A stretch of 55,181 bases of DNA. It comes from Anaerotignum sp. (lineage in GTDB: Bacteria; Bacillota; Clostridia; Lachnospirales; Anaerotignaceae). Below the pieces are notes generated by a model that was given only the letters and a program-made list of their open reading frames with translations, was not told where the DNA came from and ran no database searches. A program made the position numbers and the translations under genes. The first letter of the stretch is position 1. Each line of letters begins with the position of its first letter. The DNA lies in NCBI GenBank assembly GCA_020024265.1, contig JAHHTW010000013.1, positions 1 to 55,181 of the forward strand, in the 5' to 3' direction. Below are positions 42,856 through 51,974 of the stretch, in pieces.

Positions 42856-43350
42856 TCATTCGGATATTCTGGTATATATATCAAAGGCAAAGCGTAAGCC
42901 GTTTTCCTCCTGTATTTCGCCGATTTCGGTACGTTTCCATTGTGGAAGATTATCCAGATTGGGAAAGAAAGTATCTGCCGCAAATGCAGCATGAATTTTT
43001 GTGATATATGCTTTGTTGCAGTAGGGCAGCAGCTGCTCGTAGACACTGCCGCCGCCAATGACAAATATGTCATCGCTCTCATAGGCTTTCAAAAGCGTAA
43101 AAAGCTGTGGCAAATCGTTGCACAGCGTCACGCCCTGTGCATCATATGTTTTGTTTGTTGTCAATACAATATGTTCTCTGTTGGGCAGAGGTTTTTTGTT
43201 TGGAAAGGATTCCAGTGTTTTTCTGCCCAGTACGAGTGTATGTCCGGTCGTTGTTTGGCGAAACATTTTCATATCGGCAGAGATGCGGCAAAGCAAATCT
43301 CCGTCTTTGCCAATCCCCCAATTTTCATCAACAGCTACAATCAAATTCAT
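42856..43350 (-). CDS. folA: Dihydrofolate reductase
   Basis: A 164-residue enzyme reducing dihydrofolate with NADPH, the partner of thymidylate synthase. Marks are LIVAVDENWGIGKDG at the N-terminus, LVLGRKTLESFP, and FVIGGGSVYEQLLP. GGGAGG precedes ATG 43350. It lies 13 bases after thyA, so dTMP synthesis and folate recycling are made together. Confidence 0.96.
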   Translation of the reverse strand: MNLIVAVDENWGIGKDGDLLCRISADMKMFRQTTTGHTLVLGRKTLESFPNKKPLPNREHIVLTTNKTYDAQGVTLCNDLPQLFTLLKAYESDDIFVIGGGSVYEQLLPYCNKAYITKIHAAFAADTFFPNLDNLPQWKRTEIGEIQEENGLRFAFDIYTRISE

Positions 43351-43363
43351 ATTTGAGCCTCCC

Positions 43364-44194
43364 TTAAATTGCAACGGGCACTTTGCCGATGGGCTTGCCG
43401 TGCTGATAATCTTCTACAATAAAATCGTCTACGGTAAAGTCGTAGAAATTTTTGATTTCGGGATTGAGGCGTACCTTGGGTGCGGGGAATGCTTCTCTCT
43501 GTATGAGTTCCTCAATCATAGGGATATGACGGTCATAGATGTGCATATCACTGATGACATGTATCAGTGTGCCTGCTTTGAGACCGCTGACCTGTGCGAA
43601 CATCATCAAAAGTGCGGAATATTGTACCACATTCCAGTTGTTTGCAGCCAGTGTATCCTGAGAACGCTGATTGAGAATGGCATTGAGTGTATCACCCACC
43701 ACATTGAATGTCATGCTGTATGCACAAGGCTCCAAGCCCATTTCCATCAAATCGGAGAAATTATAAATATTGGTCATGATGCGACGGGACTGCGGTGTGT
43801 TTTTCAGCTGCCAAAGCACATTGTCCACCTGATCCATTTCGCCCTGTTTGAATTTGTATTTCACACCCAGCTGATAGCCGTATGCCTTGCCGATGGAGCC
43901 GGTTTCATCTGCCCAGGAATCCCAGATATGACTGTTTAAGTCTTTGACATTGTTTGATTTTTTCTGCCAAATCCAGAGGATTTCATCAATGGCTGCCTTC
44001 CAGTTGGTATTACGCAGTGTCAAAAGAGGAAATTCTTTTTGCAAATCATAGCGATTGACAACGCCGAATGTTTTGATGGTATAGGCAGGGGTACCATCCT
44101 CCCAGTGTGGGCGCACCTTTTCCTTTTCTGTAGATACACCGTTTTGTAAAATTTCTTTACAGTTTTGAATAAAGAGTTCATCTGCTCTGCTCAT
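43364..44194 (-). CDS. thyA: Thymidylate synthase ThyA
   Basis: A 276-residue enzyme converting dUMP to dTMP with methylene-tetrahydrofolate. The nucleophile Cys is in EPCAYSMTF (usual LPPCH in many species), with NQRSQD and HVISDMHIYDRH further on. The PC dipeptide is kept. First gene of thyA-folA, perhaps with the helicase. GGAGG precedes ATG 44194. Confidence 0.94.
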   Translation of the reverse strand: MSRADELFIQNCKEILQNGVSTEKEKVRPHWEDGTPAYTIKTFGVVNRYDLQKEFPLLTLRNTNWKAAIDEILWIWQKKSNNVKDLNSHIWDSWADETGSIGKAYGYQLGVKYKFKQGEMDQVDNVLWQLKNTPQSRRIMTNIYNFSDLMEMGLEPCAYSMTFNVVGDTLNAILNQRSQDTLAANNWNVVQYSALLMMFAQVSGLKAGTLIHVISDMHIYDRHIPMIEELIQREAFPAPKVRLNPEIKNFYDFTVDDFIVEDYQHGKPIGKVPVAI

Positions 44195-44320
44195 ATGCTT
44201 CCTCCATATCTTGATTTTGTATTGCTGGTATTTATCATATCATACTATTGCCCATAACAGAAGGGGGAACAAAAAGTATTCTGCTGTATACATTTCTCAT
44301 AAGGATATGGAAAAATATAT

Positions 44321-44358
44321 AAAAAAACCCCGTATTCATTTGGGAGGGAAATACGGGG
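44321..44358 (-). terminator. Second terminator after the P-type ATPase gene
   Basis: CCCCGTATT/AATACGGGG stem with seven Ts on the minus strand. Confidence 0.85.
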
Positions 44359-44402
44359 ACTCTGGGCAGATGCTTTGTTTCGTGGACAAAGCAGCCCTTA
44401 CG

Positions 44403-44441
44403 AAAAAGCTGTGCCACAGCTCTGCACTTCTGTAGCACAGC
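44403..44441 (-). terminator. First terminator of the P-type ATPase gene
   Basis: GCTGTGC/GCACAGC stem followed by five Ts on the minus strand, 16 bases after the stop. Confidence 0.7.
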
Positions 44442-44456
44442 GGAATGGATCAATCG

Positions 44457-47051
44457 TTATTTGCCTTTTATGACACGTAGCAGCTGAATCAAAAATGTCG
44501 GTGCAAAAGCAAGACCGATGATTTGCAGTATGTTTGTCATAGTCAATGCATTGTCAATGTCGAAAAGGCTGTGCAGTGCCGGTACAAACAGCACCAGCAA
44601 AAGCAATGCCGCACCGATGAAGAATGCACCGATGCTGTATGGATTGGACGGCAGGCGGAACACAGAGCGTGTGCCACGGCAGTTGAAGCCATGGAACAAT
44701 CTTGCCATACACAGTGTTGCAAATGCCATGGTACAAGCCATGCCGTCGTTGATCTGCATACCCAGATAGAATGCAGTCATGGTGGCTGCTGCGATCAACA
44801 TACCCTGTAAGCTCATATTTTGCAGGAAATCTCTGGTCAATATGCCTTCTTTGGGGCTTCTTGGCTTCTGGTTCAAAAGATCGCCTGTGGGCTGTTCCAT
44901 ATTCACGGCAAGTGCAGGCAGGCTGTCTGTCAGAAGATTGATAAACAACAGCTGTACTGCGGTAAAGGGCAGTGGCAGACCAAACAGAGAGGTGATGACA
45001 ACGACCACAATCGCTGCAAGGTTGCCCGAAAGCAGGAATTGAATGGAGTTTTTGATATTGGTATATACATTTCTGCCATTTGCAACAGCCTTGACGATGG
45101 TTGCAAAGTTATCATCTGTCAAAATCATGGAAGCGGCATCCTTGGATACTTCTGTACCGGTAATGCCCATGGCAATACCAATATCTGCCTGCTTGAGTGC
45201 AGGCGCATCATTGACACCGTCCCCGGTCATTGCTGCGACATGCCCACGATCCTGCCATGCACGTACGATACGGATTTTATGTTCCGGCGAAACACGGGCA
45301 TATACGGAGATTTCTTCCACCTGTTCACGCAGCTGTTCATCTGTCATTTTTTCCAGTTCGGTGCCTTCTATGGCTTTGTCGCCGTCACGCAGGATACCGA
45401 TTTCTTTTGCAATGGCAGAAGCGGTGATTTTGTGGTCGCCGGTAATCATAACCGGACGAATACCGGCTCTGCGGCAGTCGGCAACTGCGGGTGCGGATTC
45501 CTCACGGGGAGGGTCCATCATCGCAATCAAGCCAACAAATGTCAAATCCTGTTCATCCTCCAATGTCAGAGGACGGTTTTCGGTTAAAATACGCTTTGCA
45601 AATGCGAGTACACGCAAACCTTGCATGGAGAAGCTGTGGTTCTGCGTGGTGATTGCCTCTTGTATGCTGTCTGTCAAAGGCATGGTTTTGCCATCCTTCA
45701 TGATGCTTGTGCATCGAGCCAGCAGTACATCAGGCGCACCTTTGATCAGCATTTCGTAGCAGTCATCTCTAAAATGCAGTGTAGACATGAGTTTTCTGTC
45801 AGAATCAAAGGGGATTTCCTGTAAACGGGGGTAATCCGCTCTGACCTTTGTATCATCCTTGCCGATTTTGCGGCAGAATGCAACCAATGCGGTTTCTGTT
45901 GGGTCGCCCACAGGCGTATCCCCGTTGATGATGCCGTCATTGCACAATACGCTTTCGCTGACCAGACTTGCCAATGCGGCTTCGTGGCTTGCGGCATCCT
46001 CTGCTTCCCATACGCTTTCGTTGACATATACCTTCTGTACCGTCATACGGTTTTGTGTCAATGTACCGGTCTTGTCAGAGCAGATGACAGATACACAGCC
46101 AAGACCTTCTACGGCACGCAGGTTTTTGATGATGGCGTTTTGTTTAGCCATTTTCTGTGTACCAATGGCAAGCCCAATGGTTACGATGGAGCTGAGCGCT
46201 TCAGGAATGGCAGCAACCGCAAGTGCAACCGCAAACATCAGTGCATCGGCAAGCGGCATGTCACGCCAAACACCCAGACCGAATACAAGGGCGCAAATGG
46301 CAATGATCATTACGGAAAGCTTTTTGGAAAAATCGTCCAAGCTGCGCTGCAAAGGGGTTGCCTTTTCCTGTGCAGATTCCATCAAGTGGGCAATTTTGCC
46401 GATTTCCGTTTCCATCCCTGTTTCCGTAACCAGTACCACGCAGCGACCGTAGGAAACCAGAGAGCTGCTGTATACCATGTTCAATCTGTCGCCCAAAGGC
46501 AGATCCTCTGCGTCAATGGGGGTATCTATTTTGTTTACGTTTTCGGATTCCCCAGTCAATGCACTTTCGCTCACCTGCAAAGAAAAGTTTTGCAGGATAC
46601 GACCGTCTGCCGCTGTGACATCACCGGCTTCCAGAAGCAGGATGTCACCGGGAACCAGCTCTGCTGCCGGCACTTCTGTTTTTTGCCCATCACGCATGAC
46701 TCTGGCATTTGGCGCTGCCATTGCACGCAGGCTGTCGAGCGATTTTTGTGCTTTGAAATGCTGTACTGTACCAAGTATGGCATTGAGAATCAGAACAGCA
46801 ATGATAACAATTGTACCTTCCAGTCCGCCTGTGATGGCAGAAATGATTGCGGCAATGACAAGGATGACAACCAAAAGGTCTGCAAACTGTTCTGCGAATA
46901 CCTGCAAAACACCTTTGCGTTTGCCCTCCTGTAATTTGTTGTAGCCATACGTTTCCAATCTTTTTTGTGCTTCTCTCTGAGAAAGTCCGCTCATAGAGCT
47001 TTGCAGCTCACCAAGCAATTCCTCTTGGGAGCGTTTCCATTGTTTTTCCAT
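44457..47051 (-). CDS. P-type cation-transporting ATPase, probable Mn2+/Ca2+ exporter
   Basis: An 864-residue P2-type ATPase. Visible: the actuator TGES (about 166-169), the membrane motif AAIPEALSS (about 281-288) where calcium pumps have PEGL, the phosphorylated Asp326 in CSDKTGTLT, KGAPD, MTGDGVNDAPAL and the C-terminal helices. Alone it would be called a calcium pump. The manganese riboswitch just upstream points to Mn2+ (or Ca2+/Mn2+) efflux, as proposed for YoaB/CaxP-type pumps of lactic bacteria. GGAG precedes ATG 47051. Single gene with two terminators. Confidence 0.9.
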   Translation of the reverse strand: MEKQWKRSQEELLGELQSSMSGLSQREAQKRLETYGYNKLQEGKRKGVLQVFAEQFADLLVVILVIAAIISAITGGLEGTIVIIAVLILNAILGTVQHFKAQKSLDSLRAMAAPNARVMRDGQKTEVPAAELVPGDILLLEAGDVTAADGRILQNFSLQVSESALTGESENVNKIDTPIDAEDLPLGDRLNMVYSSSLVSYGRCVVLVTETGMETEIGKIAHLMESAQEKATPLQRSLDDFSKKLSVMIIAICALVFGLGVWRDMPLADALMFAVALAVAAIPEALSSIVTIGLAIGTQKMAKQNAIIKNLRAVEGLGCVSVICSDKTGTLTQNRMTVQKVYVNESVWEAEDAASHEAALASLVSESVLCNDGIINGDTPVGDPTETALVAFCRKIGKDDTKVRADYPRLQEIPFDSDRKLMSTLHFRDDCYEMLIKGAPDVLLARCTSIMKDGKTMPLTDSIQEAITTQNHSFSMQGLRVLAFAKRILTENRPLTLEDEQDLTFVGLIAMMDPPREESAPAVADCRRAGIRPVMITGDHKITASAIAKEIGILRDGDKAIEGTELEKMTDEQLREQVEEISVYARVSPEHKIRIVRAWQDRGHVAAMTGDGVNDAPALKQADIGIAMGITGTEVSKDAASMILTDDNFATIVKAVANGRNVYTNIKNSIQFLLSGNLAAIVVVVITSLFGLPLPFTAVQLLFINLLTDSLPALAVNMEQPTGDLLNQKPRSPKEGILTRDFLQNMSLQGMLIAAATMTAFYLGMQINDGMACTMAFATLCMARLFHGFNCRGTRSVFRLPSNPYSIGAFFIGAALLLLVLFVPALHSLFDIDNALTMTNILQIIGLAFAPTFLIQLLRVIKGK

Positions 47052-47094
47052 TTTTTATTCTCCTTCCGTATCCAACGCTAATCGGGATACAAAT

Positions 47095-47146
47095 AAAAAA
47101 GACTTTCATTGCATCCCATTTCCATAAAGATGATGCAATAAAAGTC
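47095..47146 (-). terminator. Expression-platform terminator of the Mn2+ riboswitch
   Basis: On the minus strand GACTTTTATTGCATC pairs with GATGCAATGAAAGTC and six Ts follow. Its 5' arm contains the 3' strand of the aptamer closing helix, so metal binding should prevent termination. Confidence 0.85.
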
Positions 47147-47275
47147 TTGCTTCTTTTAGAATCTGTGGTACCGTTTTCCAAAGACAGTGTCCGGGACAAA
47201 GCCGAGATGACGAACACTGAGAATGTACAGGCGAAGGTAGACAAAGCCTATACACAAGCTACTCCCTTTTATTGC
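47138..47275 (-). promoter_or_regulatory. yybP-ykoY manganese riboswitch
   Basis: Read on the minus strand: AATAAAAGGGAGTAGC at the 5' side (47259-47274) and AGCAAGACTTTTATT at the 3' side (47138-47152), closing through AATAAAAG/CTTTTATT. The GGGAGTAGC and AGCAAGAC parts are the two metal-binding loops of this class. Expected to be an ON switch for manganese export. Confidence 0.85.
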
Positions 47276-47279
47276 TGAT

Positions 47280-47308
47280 ATTCTAACACACCGGTTTGAA
47301 AAAATCAA
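47280..47308 (-). promoter_or_regulatory. Promoter of the Mn2+ riboswitch/ATPase transcript
   Basis: TTGATT, a 17-base spacer and TAGAAT on the minus strand, directly before the aptamer. Confidence 0.6.
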
Positions 47309-47428
47309 ATAAATTTTTCGTAAAAAAGGAAAAATTTATGCTATGTATTTGTCGGATTGTTTTGAACCAGGCGAGGTGCAAGGAAAGTATGTGACAAAAT
47401 CAAGGGTTCTATACAAAATCACTAAAAT

Positions 47429-47460
47429 TTCTGATCAAATTCCGTATAAAGTGATCAGAA
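47429..47460. repeat. Inverted repeat TTCTGATCA/TGATCAGAA
   Basis: A perfect 9-bp stem with a 14-base loop, immediately upstream of the rib promoter. It could be an operator or a leftover terminator. Confidence 0.4.
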
Positions 47461-47468
47461 AAAAAGAC

Positions 47469-47497
47469 TTGTTTTTTTTCTGACAAAGGTTTATGAT
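47469..47497 (+). promoter_or_regulatory. Promoter of the riboflavin operon
   Basis: TTGTTT, 17 bases and TATGAT, about 25 bases before the FMN aptamer. Confidence 0.6.
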
Positions 47498-47518
47498 AAA
47501 TGCGAAAATGATATACGA

Positions 47519-47630
47519 TATCTTCAGGGCAGGGTGAAATTCCCGATCGGCGGTAAAGTCCGCGAGCGCATAGGCGCAGGATTTGGTGAGATTCCAAAAC
47601 CGACAGTATAGTCTGGATGGAAGAAGATGA
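47519..47630 (+). promoter_or_regulatory. FMN riboswitch (RFN element)
   Basis: The conserved RFN parts are all present: TCTTCAGGGCAGGGTG, AATTCCCGATCGGCGGTA, AGTCCGCGAGCG, CAGGATTTGGTGAGATTCC, AACCGACAGTA and AGTCTGGATGGAAGAAGA. It senses FMN and controls the ribD-ribE-ribBA-ribH operon. Confidence 0.97.
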
Positions 47631-47731
47631 AACAAGACAAAGTTTACAGTTTTTTGTGTGCCGTTTTTTGCATACAGATTTCTGTGTGCTTTGTGTGGCA
47701 TAACGTGGGTTATGCTTCGTCTGGTCATGTT

Positions 47732-47768
47732 GCCCTGAAAGAACAAATGTTCTTTTGGGGCTTTTTTT
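47732..47768 (+). terminator. Attenuator terminator of the FMN riboswitch
   Basis: GCCC-GAAAGAAC and GTTCTTTT-GGGC arms around AAAT, followed by seven Ts, before ribD. Confidence 0.88.
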
Positions 47769-47836
47769 ATGCATCAAAGCCAAAAAGGCTTTGGTAGAGT
47801 GTCAAAAGAGTGTCAAACAGGAAGAAGGGAAGTATT

Positions 47837-48913
47837 GTGCAGGCAGAAACATATATGCGCCATGCCATTGGGCTGGCAAAACGGGGCATTGGTGCGGTAG
47901 ACCCAAATCCTTTGGTCGGCGCTGTCATTGTAAAGGATGGGCGTATCATTGCAGAGGGATATCATGAACGCTTTGGGCAGCTGCATGCAGAGCGCAATGC
48001 ACTTGCCAACTGTACGGAGGACCCCAGAGGCGCCACGATGTATGTTACATTGGAGCCTTGCTGCCATTACGGAAAAACACCGCCTTGTACAGAGGCTGTG
48101 ATTGCAGCGGGAATATCTGCTGTGGTGATCGGTTCTCGTGATCCGAATCCGAAGGTGGCAGGACAGGGGGCAGCCATTTTGCGACAGGCAGGGATTGCGG
48201 TGACAGAGGATTTTCTGCGAGAGGAATGTGATCGTATGAATTTGCCGTTTTTCCACTATATCGTCACACACAGACCATATGTGGCAATGAAGTATGCCAT
48301 GACCGCAGATGGCAAAATTGCCACAGTGACAGGTGCGTCGCAGTGGATTACAAATGAACAGAGCAGAGCGCATGTGCATACATTACGCAACCGGTATCAG
48401 GGCATTATGGTTGGCATTGGCACGGTACTTGCAGATGATCCCATGTTGACCTGTCGCTTGGAAGAAGGCGGAAGAAATCCCATACGCATTGTCTGCGACA
48501 GTCGGCTGCAAATTCCGCTGGATGCCAAGCTGGTACAGTCTGCAAAGGACGTACCGCTGCTTGTCGCAACATGCACGCATGATACAGAGAAAATACAAAG
48601 GCTGAAAGCAGCAGGCGCAGAGGTATTGTGCTTTACAGGAACACAAGTACCGCTGGATACGCTTTTGGAGGCGCTCGGACAAAGACAGATTGGCAATATT
48701 CTTCTGGAGGGTGGCGCTACGCTCAATGCAGCAATGCTTGAGGCGCATCTGGTACAGCGGATTTATGCATACATCGGTGCAAGGGTATTCGGCGGTGCGG
48801 CAAAAACGCCCATTGGCGGTACCGGTGTCAAGCTGCCCGCACAAGCGCCAAGCTTCAGACTTTCTGAGGTACAGACATTTGAGTCGGATGTACTTTGCAT
48901 TTATGATTTGTAA
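47837..48913 (+). CDS. ribD: Riboflavin biosynthesis deaminase/reductase RibD
   Basis: A 358-residue bifunctional enzyme. The N-terminal deaminase (about 1-145) has HAERNAL and LEPCCHYGKTPPC zinc ligands; the C-terminal reductase (about 148-358) has AMTADGKIAT and LLEGGATLN. It makes 5-amino-6-ribitylamino-uracil phosphate from the GTP cyclohydrolase product. The start is GTG 47837 with AAGGGA six bases upstream; a GTG at 47810 is in frame but has no site. First gene of the FMN-controlled operon. Confidence 0.94.
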   Translation: MQAETYMRHAIGLAKRGIGAVDPNPLVGAVIVKDGRIIAEGYHERFGQLHAERNALANCTEDPRGATMYVTLEPCCHYGKTPPCTEAVIAAGISAVVIGSRDPNPKVAGQGAAILRQAGIAVTEDFLREECDRMNLPFFHYIVTHRPYVAMKYAMTADGKIATVTGASQWITNEQSRAHVHTLRNRYQGIMVGIGTVLADDPMLTCRLEEGGRNPIRIVCDSRLQIPLDAKLVQSAKDVPLLVATCTHDTEKIQRLKAAGAEVLCFTGTQVPLDTLLEALGQRQIGNILLEGGATLNAAMLEAHLVQRIYAYIGARVFGGAAKTPIGGTGVKLPAQAPSFRLSEVQTFESDVLCIYDL

Positions 48914-48924
48914 GGAGGGTGCTT

Positions 48925-49575
48925 ATGTTTACAGGCATCATTGAGGAGCTTGGAAAAATTCAAGGCGTATCACTCACAAAGGATGGCGGTGAGCTGGATA
49001 TTGCGGCAAGCATGGTACTGGAGGGTACGAAGCTGGGTGACAGCATCGCAGTCAATGGTACCTGCCTGACGGTGACGCAGCTGCGCAAGGATGGCTTTCG
49101 TGCCTTTGTGATGGCAGAAAGTCTGCGCCGCACCAATCTGGGCAGCCTCTCTTGCGGCAGTGTGGTGCATTTGGAGCGTGCCATGTCGGCAGACGGACGC
49201 TTTGGCGGGCATATTGTGACAGGGCATATTGATGGGCAGGGAACGTTTTTATCCAAAAAGCCGGAGGGGCAAGCCGTGGTATTGACCATCGGTGCAGACG
49301 AGGACATACTGGCAGGGATTGTGGAAAAAGGCTCCATTGCCATTGACGGCACCAGTTTAACGGTAATGGATGTGGGCAGCGATTGTTTTCGCATTGGCAT
49401 CATTCCCCATACCGGAGGGCATACCGCATTGCTCTCACGCCCCATAGGGTATGTATGTAATCTGGAAACAGATATGATTGGAAAATATGTGCAGCAATTT
49501 CTGCAAAAGGCAAAGCATACAGAACCCAAAAAGAGCAGTATTACCATGGACTTTTTAAGAGAGCATGGATTTTAA
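48925..49575 (+). CDS. ribE: Riboflavin synthase alpha chain RibE
   Basis: A 216-residue enzyme that dismutates two lumazines to riboflavin. It has two repeated barrel halves: MFTGIIEELG with SIAVNGTCLTV in the first and VTGHIDGQG with SIAIDGTSLTV in the second. AAGGAGG is well placed for ATG 48925; GTG 48919 overlaps the spacing. It begins 11 bases after ribD. Confidence 0.96.
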   Translation: MFTGIIEELGKIQGVSLTKDGGELDIAASMVLEGTKLGDSIAVNGTCLTVTQLRKDGFRAFVMAESLRRTNLGSLSCGSVVHLERAMSADGRFGGHIVTGHIDGQGTFLSKKPEGQAVVLTIGADEDILAGIVEKGSIAIDGTSLTVMDVGSDCFRIGIIPHTGGHTALLSRPIGYVCNLETDMIGKYVQQFLQKAKHTEPKKSSITMDFLREHGF

Positions 49576-49626
49576 GCAATCAATCAATGACAGGATATAG
49601 AACAACATCACTAGGAGGAACAAGCA

Positions 49627-50835
49627 ATGGAACGTAAATTCAGCACCATAGAACAGGCACTGGAGGATTTGAAGGCAGGACGCATCATTCTGTGTATTGA
49701 CGATCCTGATCGAGAAAACGAAGGGGATATGATTTGTGCAGCACAGTTTGCAACAACAGAGAATGTCAATTTTATGGCAAAATATGCAAAGGGTTTGATT
49801 TGCACGCCCATGTCCGAGGATGTAGCCAACCGCCTTGGATTGGAACAAATGGTAAAAGTAAATACAGATAATCACCATACGGCATTTACCGTATCCATAG
49901 ATCATGTGGATACCACAACAGGGATTTCCGCAGAGGAAAGAGGATTTACCTGCCGCATGTGTGCAGATCCCAATACAAAGCCGGAAGATATGCGCCGCCC
50001 CGGGCACGTGTTCCCGCTGGTGGCAAGAAAAGGCGGTGTTTTGGCAAGAAACGGGCATACAGAGGCTACCGTGGATTTATGCCGTTTCGCAGGATTGGAG
50101 GCATGTGGTCTTTGCTGTGAAATTATGCGGGAAGATGGTACCATGATGCGTACAACGGAATTGTTGGAAAATGCAGAAAAATGGGGACTCAATGTCATCA
50201 CCATTCGGGATTTGCAGGACTATTGCCGTCGTCATGAAAAACATGTCATCAGAGAAGCGGAAGCAAAAATGCCAACCAAGTATGGGGAATTCCGTATTTT
50301 CGGCTATGTCAACGATTTGACAGGGGAACATCATGTGGCGCTGGTCAAGGGCGATATTGGGGATGGCAAGGATATTTTGTGCCGTGTGCATTCGGAATGT
50401 CTGACAGGGGATGTATTTGGTTCTCGTCGTTGCGATTGCGGACAGCAGCTTGCAGCGGCTATGGCGCAAATAGAAAAGGAAGGCAGAGGTATTTTGCTGT
50501 ATATGCGTCAAGAGGGCAGAGGCATTGGCTTAATCAACAAGCTCAAAGCATATGAATTGCAGGAAAAGGGCAGAGATACTGTAGAAGCCAATATTGAACT
50601 GGGCTTTGCGCCGGACTTGCGTGAATATTGGATTGGCGCACAGATTTTACAGGATTTGGGGGCTAAGGAGCTGCGCCTTTTGACAAACAATCCGACGAAG
50701 GTATACGGCTTGGATGGCTTTGGCGTATCCATCACAGAGCGGGTGCCGATTGAAATTGCACCACAGCAAGACGACGAATTTTATTTACAGACAAAACAGC
50801 AGAAGATGGGACATATTTTCTCTCATCTGCTGTAA
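49627..50835 (+). CDS. ribBA: Bifunctional DHBP synthase/GTP cyclohydrolase II RibBA
   Basis: A 402-residue fusion. The RibB half (about 1-205) makes 3,4-dihydroxy-2-butanone 4-phosphate, with DDPDRENEGD, RPGHVFPL and RNGHTEATVDL. The RibA half (about 206-400) opens GTP, with the zinc-binding segment HSECLTGDVFGSRRCDC and RQEGRGIGL. Both active-site sets are intact. AGGAGG precedes ATG 49627. Confidence 0.97.
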   Translation: MERKFSTIEQALEDLKAGRIILCIDDPDRENEGDMICAAQFATTENVNFMAKYAKGLICTPMSEDVANRLGLEQMVKVNTDNHHTAFTVSIDHVDTTTGISAEERGFTCRMCADPNTKPEDMRRPGHVFPLVARKGGVLARNGHTEATVDLCRFAGLEACGLCCEIMREDGTMMRTTELLENAEKWGLNVITIRDLQDYCRRHEKHVIREAEAKMPTKYGEFRIFGYVNDLTGEHHVALVKGDIGDGKDILCRVHSECLTGDVFGSRRCDCGQQLAAAMAQIEKEGRGILLYMRQEGRGIGLINKLKAYELQEKGRDTVEANIELGFAPDLREYWIGAQILQDLGAKELRLLTNNPTKVYGLDGFGVSITERVPIEIAPQQDDEFYLQTKQQKMGHIFSHLL

Positions 50836-50901
50836 TGAAAAAAATACAGGGTACAGAGCAATCATAGAACATATTGTATGATTTTTAAGGAGGAAATGCA
50901 A

Positions 50902-51363
50902 ATGAAGGTATTAGAGGGTTATCTCAATGGGCAAGGTATGAAGGTCGGCATTGTGGCTGCACGTTTCAATGAGTTTATTGTAAGCAAGCTCATTGGCGGT
51001 GCAGAGGATGCACTGCTGCGTCATGGTGTGGATGCGGATGATATTTCTTTGGCATGGGTGCCGGGTGCATTTGAAATTCCAACCATTGCTTCTCAGATGG
51101 CAAAGAGTGGCAAATACGATGCCATTTTGTGTTTGGGCGCTGTCATCCGTGGCGCAACATCGCATTATGACTATGTATGCAGCGAGGTATCGAAGGGTGT
51201 GGCACACATTGCATTACAGGAAGGGATGCCCGTACTCTTTGGCGTATTGACCACAGATACCATCGAACAGGCAATCGAGCGTGCAGGCACAAAAGCAGGC
51301 AACAAGGGCTATGATGTGGCTTGTGCAGCGATTGAAATGATTGATTTACAGAAAAAACTGTAA
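50902..51363 (+). CDS. ribH: 6,7-dimethyl-8-ribityllumazine synthase RibH
   Basis: A 153-residue enzyme that joins the RibD and RibB products to lumazine, forming hollow capsids in many species. Marks are VAARFNEFI, WVPGAFEIP, GAVIRGATSHYDYVC and FGVLTTDT. ATG 50902 stands 8 bases after AAGGAGG; ATG 50896 is too close to it. Last biosynthetic gene of the operon. Confidence 0.97.
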   Translation: MKVLEGYLNGQGMKVGIVAARFNEFIVSKLIGGAEDALLRHGVDADDISLAWVPGAFEIPTIASQMAKSGKYDAILCLGAVIRGATSHYDYVCSEVSKGVAHIALQEGMPVLFGVLTTDTIEQAIERAGTKAGNKGYDVACAAIEMIDLQKKL

Positions 51364-51440
51364 GAACCCTTTTGCTGAAGCTGTTTTTTTGTTATACTTT
51401 TCCCAAAAGAAGGCATAGCGCAAGAAGGGAGTCGGCGAAT

Positions 51441-51674
51441 ATGATACACGATCAATATACATTTCAGGATTTAAGCGAGGTTTGCTATCATTTACGCAAG
51501 TATAAAAATGTCAAGGAAGAATGGCGTGCGGATTTTTGCAATATGTATGGCGAGCTGGTGGCATCGTTTGACGGGGATGAGGAAACGATGGAACGGCTCA
51601 AAGACGAGGATGAAACATATGCCATGGTGACGGAAATGATGGATATTGCAATGATGATGGGCAAAACATGGTAA
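51441..51674 (+). CDS. Small acidic protein of unknown function
   Basis: A 77-residue soluble protein, rich in Glu, Asp and Met, with no membrane segment and probably helical. AAGGGAG lies 9 bases before ATG 51441; the longer frame from 51372 is unlikely. It follows ribH by 77 bases and may be read through from the rib operon. The family is not recognised. The stop codon TAA lies at the edge of a double-hairpin repeat. Confidence 0.65.
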   Translation: MIHDQYTFQDLSEVCYHLRKYKNVKEEWRADFCNMYGELVASFDGDEETMERLKDEDETYAMVTEMMDIAMMMGKTW

Positions 51675-51675
51675 A

Positions 51676-51765
51676 CAAGACCTTGGGGCGCTGCCACAAT
51701 ACCCCGTAAGAGGTTTCACCTCTTGACTCGTTATCAGACCTTGGGCATTGCCCAAGGTCTTGGGT
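51676..51765 (+). repeat. Double-hairpin repeat plus long palindrome
   Basis: One full element: hairpin 1 TTGGGGC-GCT-GCCACAA with one mismatch (51683-51699) and hairpin 2 TAAGAGG-TTTCA-CCTCTTG (51707-51725), which differs from other copies by paired changes. It is followed by AGACCTTGGGC-ATT-GCCCAAGGTCT (51736-51760), a perfect 11-bp palindrome made of two facing hairpin-1 ends. The following 51766-51915 holds no gene I can support. Confidence 0.85.
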
Positions 51766-51918
51766 GGATGTATGGTCTGTATCTGATGACAGTCGGATTT
51801 TGCAGGCAGTATCGTTGTCCGTGTGTATGGATGATGGGAAAACATGCGTGCAATGGGATATTCTGGATAGCACTTTTTCAAAAGGAATAGGGGACAACGT
51901 GATAAGGTCTTTGCATGA

Positions 51919-51954
51919 AAAAACAGGTATCTTCCATAAGATACCTGTTTTTTT
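51919..51954. terminator. Bidirectional terminator next to rex
   Basis: AAAACAGGTATCTT/AAGATACCTGTTTT perfect stem, CCAT loop, Ts on both strands. Confidence 0.9.
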
Positions 51955-51974
51955 GGTCGTTTTGCAGCAGATAA

